Assembly (NCBI RefSeq): GCF_905207245.1
Contig: NZ_CAJLKP010000117.1
Location: 1-11,927 of the forward strand
Origin: an uncultured Bacteroides sp.
GTDB taxonomy: Bacteria; Bacteroidota; Bacteroidia; Bacteroidales; Bacteroidaceae
Length of the DNA: 11,927 nucleotides
Reading direction: 5' to 3'
The position numbers were made by a program, and so were the translations under genes. Shown piece by piece: positions 7,701 through 11,927 of the stretch. The notes under the pieces are model-generated. The model was not told the origin of the DNA. It searched no databases and saw only the letters and a list, made by a program, of their open reading frames with translations. How positions within the stretch are numbered: position 1 is the stretch's first letter; every line of letters starts with the position of its first letter.

Positions 7701-8792
7701 TTCCTTAATGCAGCCGGAGGCACACTCTATATCGGTGTATCCGATGCAGGAGCCGTAATCGGGCTGAAAGAAGATTACACCTACATGGTGTGTGATTCGG
7801 ATGCCTACGAACGCTTCATCCGCCAACGTATCATAGCCACAATGGGAAAGGACATCAACAGCATCATTAAAATAGAATTTCCCCGATATGGCAACCGTGA
7901 AATATGCTGCGTCACAGTGCCTTGCTATGGCAAACTGATTGAATTGAAAGGCGTGATATGGCAAAGGCAAGGCAACTCGACGGTAATGCTCGACGGCAAT
8001 GCCCTGGCCAAGCAGAAAAAAAGGAAAAATGACATATTGCAGGCAGAACTCAACCAGATTGCAGAAAAAGAGATGGAACTAATCAGCGAAAGCCTGTCGC
8101 AAACCGGGGAGGCACAGACAGCAGTTGCCGCCGCCTTTGCAGCCAGCCTGGAAAAAAAGAAAAAGAAGGTGGAAACCGTATCCGAAAAGGCTATGATACA
8201 AACATCTCTGATACGCACCAATACGCTGACGGACAAAGAAAATGATACACAGGTGGTGTCCTATCTGTCCCTGCTTGATAATGGTGGATATGTACTGAAA
8301 GACGAATTCTCGCATATAGACAATGCCATACTCACGTTGGGAATCAGGAAAGAGGAAACCGACGGTGCACTGCTCCTCTGCTATGAGAATGGTTATGTCA
8401 ATCGCGTTCCGTTGAAAATCTTATTGCAGAAGAAACGTGACTATGTATATAAAAATGGCGTGAACAGGGATTCGCATCTGATATTCTCTACTATTGAAAA
8501 TGGTGAACCACACGTCCTGGTACGTACCGCCAAACAAAAGAATGAATATCTGAAAATGTTCCCTCTTGCCAGAATAAAGCAGAATATGGATCTGGCTTTA
8601 AAAGGAACTCCGCTTTTCTCTTATGATTTCGGAAAGGCGATTGCCTGGGAAGTAATTCCGGAAATGGAATCAGAAAAGCTAAAGAAACTTTATAATGACA
8701 ATCCGGCACATCAAGGGTACGCCATTACATCGGAAGCTGTGTCTAAGGAAAGGGAGCTATTACAAATAATGGGATGGAATATTGAAAATTAA
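4755..8792 (+). CDS. Giant multidomain protein with OB/S1-like regions and a Schlafen-type AlbA_2 domain
   Basis: This is a 1345-residue cytosolic protein with no signal peptide. Residues about 5-160 are beta-rich and read like tandem OB/S1-type folds (VIYSLKVTGTMI, then GRNVRCTVKHI). Residues about 165-420 are mainly helical. A second beta-rich stretch (about 425-715) contains further S1-like pieces (EGMRVRITLKAF near 560, DTFEATVSKVG near 620, HRVYARLIRI near 655). An acidic linker and a helical block follow (718-935). The recognisable domain is AlbA_2 (Schlafen AAA_4), about 945-1080: ESDKVEFKSS (948-957), FLNAAGGTLYIGVSD (983-997) and WQRQGNST (ending 1076). A lysine-rich helix, probably coiled coil (1085-1150), and an unassigned C-terminal domain complete it. 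Nucleic-acid, probably RNA, binding is inferred. E948, E953 and D997 could form a Schlafen-like acidic triad. The ATG at 4755 is chosen over an in-frame TTG at 4674, which would add a lysine-rich tail with no domain. Databases would probably call it an ATP-binding or AlbA-type protein. Confidence 0.85.
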   Translation: MQYEKDVIYSLKVTGTMITNDCHYYLIENEGIKYKVKMLKFQHKLPVPDEVKCIVYGYDADDTPLFAQHKGEISRKLYTVGSTYPFVVQQKPGYQSGHRNIYYGYDMNGIRASIQVGLGKELTIGRNVRCTVKHINPDGILVVVPVSQEMNYETNFITFEQLIHNIHTEQLPSCIQLETLRNNPTGDLKVQQVLKQYDNHEGEWLLSFQSVLLARRDEKIENKDWEGVCELIHYQLLIAEWVLEDSLFLTFYSPSVVQSLREKGEREIVVCEAILKAIELIRNNTVDDFLKHIFTKIRTSGYLSDRNRKTELLTALFRLDDTLADKNMFTLTEFCQYIACTTSTTETSSLTSVIELIRKMIERNRAVHDVSPTKIMQLLAVYLLLCYNREVHTAVYRIMLYRYASLASPSSAGILTDKAFDVLTRANQFYRPEFGWEDVVHFKPEPFIAKLRSFMTDASDDKDKLIAQHITQGGRILLRDGKFGLYAGCNPGALLPEHQKVTEMVSVFDDRISIYAKKDIKPKASEAQNIFALKNLWGELSGQLSGHVTASAKKIPEKVIPTEGMRVRITLKAFNPRFPLMMFAEVTEPGYEGTGALLANEVTRSHLHSMDGIFYEGDTFEATVSKVGQNGRLTFSILRELFEFVTGTIKYGHRVYARLIRISKGTGIWVCEEGYTLFTPGATPYSETGTVALLEVRGINDAGYINATCIEKSDKDIEETEALAKLVSEYIDFCSPQDEKAEEEEGNFGPVFTDEDAMLTGEQLSLPLMCELPWLLAVTASAEKSLVKRYNLLGTAHLLAGMLNDSTLREYLALQMNYEENIYSFATHNGQARWTHFSRIDDAAVSRYPSLRPKKEMLQILSLFYTHNFDPELAVGIATTKNENKERIVRLVLAHTLLLNSLPEKTLIPLRNELLQRIGAGEFALPDEPAANFSSAAEHEDLPHMGRESDKVEFKSSVVYPAGRSVPDMKRQSEIILRTIAGFLNAAGGTLYIGVSDAGAVIGLKEDYTYMVCDSDAYERFIRQRIIATMGKDINSIIKIEFPRYGNREICCVTVPCYGKLIELKGVIWQRQGNSTVMLDGNALAKQKKRKNDILQAELNQIAEKEMELISESLSQTGEAQTAVAAAFAASLEKKKKKVETVSEKAMIQTSLIRTNTLTDKENDTQVVSYLSLLDNGGYVLKDEFSHIDNAILTLGIRKEETDGALLLCYENGYVNRVPLKILLQKKRDYVYKNGVNRDSHLIFSTIENGEPHVLVRTAKQKNEYLKMFPLARIKQNMDLALKGTPLFSYDFGKAIAWEVIPEMESEKLKKLYNDNPAHQGYAITSEAVSKERELLQIMGWNIEN

Positions 8793-8826
8793 TGATTTGT
8801 CTGCAAAATACAGGAAGTATGGACAT

Positions 8827-8851
8827 AAAAAAAGGAGTACCGCTGTACTCC
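8827..8851 (-). terminator. Intrinsic terminator of the candidate sRNA
   Basis: Read on the minus strand, GGAGTAC-AGCG-GTACTCC (8851 to 8834) is a perfect 7-bp stem with a tetraloop, followed at once by seven T (8833-8827). For plus-strand transcription the same hairpin is followed by AACCTTTGTT, a poor U-tract. It is therefore oriented to stop leftward transcription and would be weaker behind the 4755 gene. Confidence 0.75.
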
Positions 8852-8890
8852 AACCTTTGTTAACCTTAAATCTAATACTATGAAAAACAC
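8827..8890 (-). ncRNA. Candidate minus-strand small RNA (about 64 nt)
   Basis: On the minus strand a promoter (cTTG, 19 bp, TACCTTTG) is followed about 60 bases later by a complete intrinsic terminator, giving a transcript from about 8890 to 8827. The 5' part is single-stranded and U/A-rich (GTGTTTTTCATAG...), followed by the terminator hairpin. No start codon with a useful frame is present in it, so it is more likely an sRNA than an mRNA. On the opposite strand the same stretch contains an 11-codon frame, MKNTLQRYVLF (8880-8915), for which I see no promoter. A base-pairing regulatory RNA is inferred; targets are unknown. Confidence 0.55.
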
Positions 8891-8894
8891 GTTG

Positions 8895-8925
8895 CAAAGG
8901 TACGTACTTTTCTGAATTTCGCAAG
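8895..8925 (-). promoter_or_regulatory. Promoter of the candidate minus-strand sRNA
   Basis: On the minus strand: CTTG (8925-8922), a 19-bp spacer and TACCTTTG (8902-8895). The -7 element is an exact TAnnTTTG, and the -33 differs from TTTG by one base with ideal spacing. The expected start is near 8889. Confidence 0.6.
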
Positions 8926-8997
8926 CTCCGTGTGCGAAAACGACGCATTTATAACACCATTTAAGAGAAGTCACTCCGTTTTTCACTTCCTTTTTCA

Positions 8998-9005
8998 TAT
9001 CTTTG
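8998..9005 (+). promoter_or_regulatory. -7 promoter element upstream of miaA
   Basis: TATCTTTG matches TAnnTTTG exactly and would start transcription near 9011, leaving a leader of about 17 nt before the ATG at 9028. The -33 position is T-rich but lacks TTTG. It probably also serves the two genes after miaA. Confidence 0.55.
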
Positions 9006-9027
9006 CCACAAACAATCAAAGCGACTT

Positions 9028-9948
9028 ATGCCTAACTATGATTTGATAGCTATATTAGGTCCTACCGCTTCCGGGAAAACTCCTTTTGCCGCAGCACTGG
9101 CAAATGTTCTTGATGCCGAAATCATCAGTGCGGATTCCCGGCAAATCTACCGTGGAATGGACCTTGGTACGGGAAAAGACCTCGTTGACTACACAGTGAA
9201 CGGTAAACAAATCCCTTATCACCTGATTGACATTGCCGACCCAGGCTACAAATACAATGTTTTTGAATATCAACGTGATTTCCTGACGGCTTATGAGAGT
9301 ATTAAACAAAAAGGGAAACTTCCCGTTTTATGTGGAGGTACAGGGATGTATCTGGAGGCCGTGTTGAAAGGATATAAGTTGTTGCCTGTTCCCGAAAATC
9401 CGGAATTGCGTACACGACTTGCCGATAAGTCTCTGGAAGAGTTGACCGAAATGCTGAAACAGTATAAATCCCTGCATAATACCACGGACGTAGATACTGC
9501 CAAGCGCGCCATCCGTGCCATTGAAATAGAAGAGTATTATGCACATACCCCGGTAGACGAACGGACATTTCCCAAATTGAACAGCCTCATCATTGGTGTG
9601 GACATAGATCGGGAGTTGCGTCGTGAAAAAATATCCCGCCGCCTGCGCCAACGCCTGGATGAGGGGATGGTGGATGAAGTACGCCGCCTGATAGAACAGG
9701 GTATCCAACCGGATGACCTCATCTACTACGGTTTGGAATACAAATATCTGACGCTTTACGCCATCGGCAAGCTGACTTACGAAGAGATGTACAAGGAACT
9801 GGAAATTGCCATTCATCAATTTGCCAAACGCCAGATGACTTGGTTCCGGGGTATGGAACGCCGTGGTTTCACCATCCACTGGATGGATGCCGGACTACCG
9901 ATGGAAGAAAAGATTGCTTTTGTACAAGCGAAACTCAAAGAGAATTAG
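9028..9948 (+). CDS. miaA: tRNA dimethylallyltransferase MiaA
   Basis: MiaA transfers the dimethylallyl group of DMAPP to N6 of adenosine 37 in tRNAs that read UNN codons, helping codon pairing and frame maintenance. The 306 residues have the family layout: P-loop GPTASGKT at residues 11-18, ISADSRQIYRGMDLGTGK (about 33-50) for tRNA and substrate recognition, PYHLIDIADP, and VLCGGTGMYLEAVLKG. The C-terminal part has EGMVDEVRRL and AKRQMTWFRGM. The usual IGYRQ segment is replaced by YYGLEYKYLTLYAIG, which I associate with one of the two MiaA paralogues carried by Bacteroides (DLGTGKDL type), so a second copy is likely elsewhere in the genome. The ATG at 9028 is the natural start, directly before the strand leading to the P-loop. 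The lipid kinase gene follows after 63 bases. Confidence 0.95.
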   Translation: MPNYDLIAILGPTASGKTPFAAALANVLDAEIISADSRQIYRGMDLGTGKDLVDYTVNGKQIPYHLIDIADPGYKYNVFEYQRDFLTAYESIKQKGKLPVLCGGTGMYLEAVLKGYKLLPVPENPELRTRLADKSLEELTEMLKQYKSLHNTTDVDTAKRAIRAIEIEEYYAHTPVDERTFPKLNSLIIGVDIDRELRREKISRRLRQRLDEGMVDEVRRLIEQGIQPDDLIYYGLEYKYLTLYAIGKLTYEEMYKELEIAIHQFAKRQMTWFRGMERRGFTIHWMDAGLPMEEKIAFVQAKLKEN

Positions 9949-9956
9949 TATTTTTG

Positions 9957-10008
9957 TAATTTGAGAGTTGAAAATTAAGAGTTGAGGATTCATAATTCAT
10001 AAATTAGC
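9957..10008 (+). repeat. Low-complexity direct repeats between miaA and the lipid kinase gene
   Basis: The gap holds imperfect copies of GAGAGTTGAAAATT / AAGAGTTGAGGATT followed by ATAATTCAT/AAATT pieces. This AT-rich pattern is common between Bacteroides genes. An exact -7-like TATTTTTG (9949-9956) overlaps the end of miaA, but no -33 lies at a proper distance. No terminator separates the genes, so co-transcription is likely. Confidence 0.4.
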
Positions 10009-10011
10009 ATC

Positions 10012-10938
10012 ATGAGTGTAGAACCCGAAAAGTGGGGAGTGATATACAATCCCAAAGCCGGTACCCGGAAAGTGCAAAAACGGTGGAAAGAAATCAAAGA
10101 ATATATGGACAACAAAGGTGTGTCTTACGACTACGTACAGTCCGAAGGATTTGGATCCGTGGAGCGTCTGGCCGGTATTCTTGCCAATAACGGCTACCGC
10201 ACTATCGTGGTTGTGGGTGGCGATGGTGCACTGAATGATGCCATCAATGGCATCATGTCGTCCAATGCAGAAGACAAAAGAGAAATTGCCATAGGCATCA
10301 TCCCAAACGGCATTGGCAATGATTTTGCCAAATACTGGGAAATGACATCAGAATATAAAGACGCTGTAGATTGCATCATCAATAACCGCCGTCGTAAAAT
10401 AGACGTAGGATTTTGTAACTATTATGATGGAGAGAAACACATCACACGCTATTTTCTTAATGCCATCAATATTGGTTTGGGAGCCCGCATCGTAAAGATT
10501 ACCGACCAGACCAAGCGTTTCTGGGGAATGAAATACCTGTCCTATCTCATGGCACTTATTTCAGTTGTCTTTGAACGAAAACTCTACCGGATGCACCTCA
10601 AGATAAACGGAGAACATATCCGCGGACGTATCATGACAGTCTGTATTGGTAGCGCATGGGGGTATGGACAAGCACCAAGCGCAGTCCCCTACAATGGATG
10701 GCTCGATGTATCCGTCATTTACCGCCCGGAGTTGTTACAACTCGTATCAGGGCTATGGATGCTTATTCAGGGGCGTATATTAAACCACAAAGTCGTAATG
10801 CCTTACCGGACTCAGAAAGTAAAAGTGCTACGCGCACAAAATGCCTCGGTAGATCTGGACGGTCGTATCCTCGACCGGCATTTCCCATTGGATGTTGGAA
10901 TCATGCATGAAGCCATTACACTGATTATACCAAACTGA
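10012..10938 (+). CDS. DAGK-catalytic-domain lipid kinase (diacylglycerol or sphingoid kinase type)
   Basis: The 308 residues match the DgkB/YegS/LCB5 lipid kinase family over their whole length. Seen motifs: VIYNPKAG (10-17), the nucleotide-binding GGDGALNDAINGI (69-81), PNGIGNDFAK (98-107), then the beta-sandwich half with FLNAINIGLGARIV and VDLDGRILD near the end. Such enzymes phosphorylate diacylglycerol or related lipids at the inner membrane face, using ATP and Mg2+, and feed phosphatidic acid back to phospholipid synthesis. The usual Thr of GGDGT is Ala73 and the usual Thr of the PxGTxND motif is Ile101. Sphingosine kinases also lack the first Thr, and Bacteroides make sphingolipids, so the substrate may not be diacylglycerol. 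The gene sits between miaA and kdsA on the same strand and probably shares their transcription. Confidence 0.88.
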   Translation: MSVEPEKWGVIYNPKAGTRKVQKRWKEIKEYMDNKGVSYDYVQSEGFGSVERLAGILANNGYRTIVVVGGDGALNDAINGIMSSNAEDKREIAIGIIPNGIGNDFAKYWEMTSEYKDAVDCIINNRRRKIDVGFCNYYDGEKHITRYFLNAINIGLGARIVKITDQTKRFWGMKYLSYLMALISVVFERKLYRMHLKINGEHIRGRIMTVCIGSAWGYGQAPSAVPYNGWLDVSVIYRPELLQLVSGLWMLIQGRILNHKVVMPYRTQKVKVLRAQNASVDLDGRILDRHFPLDVGIMHEAITLIIPN

Positions 10939-10942
10939 AATT

Positions 10943-11027
10943 AACGATTAACGGGTTAGTGATAAATGATTAACACAATGCAACCATAGTTGCACAATTC
11001 GCTAATCACTTATCTCTAATCACTAAA
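10943..11027. repeat. Imperfect inverted repeat before kdsA
   Basis: The tip TGCAAC-CATA-GTTGCA (10979-10994) is a perfect 6-bp stem. Outside it, ATGATTAACAC/AATG on the left faces CTAATCACTTAT on the right, and further GATTA/TAATC pieces continue outwards. No U-run follows, so a terminator is unlikely. It may be an intergenic repeat or an mRNA processing or stability site. No TAnnTTTG promoter for kdsA is visible in the 101-base gap. Confidence 0.5.
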
Positions 11028-11039
11028 TAACTTACTCAC

Positions 11040-11846
11040 ATGATTGAACTGAAAAATAATCCTGCCGGGAACTTCTTTTTATTGGCAGGTCCTTGTGTTA
11101 TCGAAGGGGAAGAAATGGCGATGCGCATTGCCGAACGTGTTGTAGCCATTACCGGGAAACTACAAATTCCCTATGTATTTAAAGGTTCTTACCGTAAAGC
11201 TAACCGTTCGCGTCTGGACTCATTCATGGGTATAGGTGATGAAAAAGCCTTGAAGGTGCTGGAAAAAGTACGCAACACTTTCGGAGTACCTACTGTTACC
11301 GACATCCATTCTGCAGAAGAAGCTGTAATGGCAGCCGAATATGTGGATATACTGCAAATACCGGCATTCCTTTGCCGGCAAACAGACATTCTGATAGCTG
11401 CTGCAAAAACGGGAAAAGTAGTTAATATCAAGAAAGGGCAATTCCTCTCCCCTCTCGCCATGCGTTTTGCTGCAGAAAAGGTGGCGGAAGCAGGAAATAA
11501 GGAAGTCATGATTACTGAACGCGGAACTACTTTCGGGTATCAGGATCTGGTTGTAGATTACCGTGGCATACCTGAAATGCAGACCTTTGGTTATCCCGTC
11601 ATCCTGGATGTAACCCATTCCTTACAACAACCGAATCAAACAAGCGGAGTAACAGGCGGCATGCCCCAACTCATTGAAACAGTAGCTAAAGCCGGCATCG
11701 CTGTAGGTGTTGACGGATTATTTATAGAAACTCATGAACATCCTGAAGTTGCCAAGAGTGACGGTGCCAATATGCTGAAACTGGACCTGCTGGAAGGGTT
11801 ACTGACGAAGCTGGTACGTATTCGTGAGGCGATAAAGAATGATTAA
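11040..11846 (+). CDS. kdsA: 3-deoxy-8-phosphooctulonate (Kdo-8-P) synthase, metal-dependent type
   Basis: KdsA condenses D-arabinose 5-phosphate with phosphoenolpyruvate to give Kdo-8-phosphate, the precursor of the Kdo sugar of the LPS inner core; it acts in the cytosol. The 268 residues cover the full TIM-barrel enzyme: LLAGPCVIEGEE (14-25), VFKGSYRKANRSR, VPTVTDIH, LQIPAFLCRQTD, VNIKKGQFLSP, ERGTTFGYQDLVVDYR, DVTHSLQQP and FIETHEHPEVAKSDGA. Cys19 in AGPC, where E. coli KdsA has Asn, together with the FIETHEHPE His/Glu and following Asp, marks the metal-dependent class (Aquifex type). The motif usually seen as KANRSS reads KANRSR here. The start at 11040 fits the usual short N-terminus. 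The remaining 81 bases of the window hold no identifiable gene start. Confidence 0.97.
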   Translation: MIELKNNPAGNFFLLAGPCVIEGEEMAMRIAERVVAITGKLQIPYVFKGSYRKANRSRLDSFMGIGDEKALKVLEKVRNTFGVPTVTDIHSAEEAVMAAEYVDILQIPAFLCRQTDILIAAAKTGKVVNIKKGQFLSPLAMRFAAEKVAEAGNKEVMITERGTTFGYQDLVVDYRGIPEMQTFGYPVILDVTHSLQQPNQTSGVTGGMPQLIETVAKAGIAVGVDGLFIETHEHPEVAKSDGANMLKLDLLEGLLTKLVRIREAIKND

Positions 11847-11904
11847 AGCAATAAAAGACTGCCGGTAGAATTTATGCATTTCTTTCGGGATTTGAATCAG
11901 TTAC

Positions 11905-11921
11905 GAGCTACAAGCTACAAG
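11905..11921. repeat. Start of a GCTACAA direct repeat at the window edge
   Basis: GAGCTACAAGCTACAAG holds two adjacent copies of GCTACAA and may continue past the right edge. Low-complexity runs of this kind occur between Bacteroides genes. Only two units are visible. Confidence 0.4.
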
Positions 11922-11927
11922 TGCCTT

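Noticed and set aside
9328..9879. Minus-strand open frame of 183 codons inside miaA
   Set aside because: It is a shadow of the miaA reading frame with no family resemblance.
9949..9956. TATTTTTG as a promoter for the lipid kinase gene
   Set aside because: The nearest TTTG is 26 bp upstream, outside the functional spacing, and it overlaps the end of miaA.

Overview
The window looks like chromosomal DNA from a Bacteroides-type gut bacterium (order Bacteroidales). Several promoters carry the Bacteroidetes -7 element TAnnTTTG, one with a textbook -33 TTTG at 19 bp spacing. Shine-Dalgarno sequences are absent. The proteins (GH115 glycosidase, PqqL-type M16 peptidase, a 'DLGTGKDL' MiaA, a Cys-type KdsA) also fit that group. 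The species cannot be named from the window alone.

Layout. Positions 1-400 (minus strand) hold the N-terminus of a secreted GH115 alpha-glucuronidase-like enzyme that runs off the left edge. It diverges from a secreted M16 zinc metallopeptidase (647-3463). Between them lie three phased ATGTNACAT-like dyads. A 28-bp-arm palindromic terminator ends the peptidase gene. An 807-base region without an obvious large gene follows (3464-4270). It holds an imperfect composite hairpin, five tandem copies of a 22-bp repeat, a consensus promoter, and a strongly structured RNA of about 200-245 nt that ends in an intrinsic terminator 46 nt before a small unknown gene (4271-4606). Next is a very large protein (4755-8792, 1345 aa) with OB/S1-like beta-rich parts, helical parts and a Schlafen-type AlbA_2 domain. 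The gap after it carries a candidate minus-strand sRNA of about 64 nt with its own promoter and terminator. The right-hand end holds miaA (tRNA A37 prenylation), a DAGK-family lipid kinase and kdsA (Kdo-8-phosphate synthase), all on the plus strand with gaps of 63 and 101 bases.

How the genes relate. miaA, the lipid kinase and kdsA are housekeeping functions (tRNA modification, membrane lipid phosphorylation, LPS inner-core sugar) that may share transcription from the miaA promoter. The GH115 and M16 products are exported and may share control from the intergenic dyads. The most unusual stretch is 3944-8792: structured RNA, small unknown protein, then the giant AlbA_2 protein. The RNA could be a free-standing 6S-like ncRNA (Bacteroidales-1 type) or a transcription-attenuating leader. 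The sequence supports both readings, because one segment can pair either inside the long hairpin or in the terminator. No mobile element, CRISPR array, tRNA or rRNA was seen.
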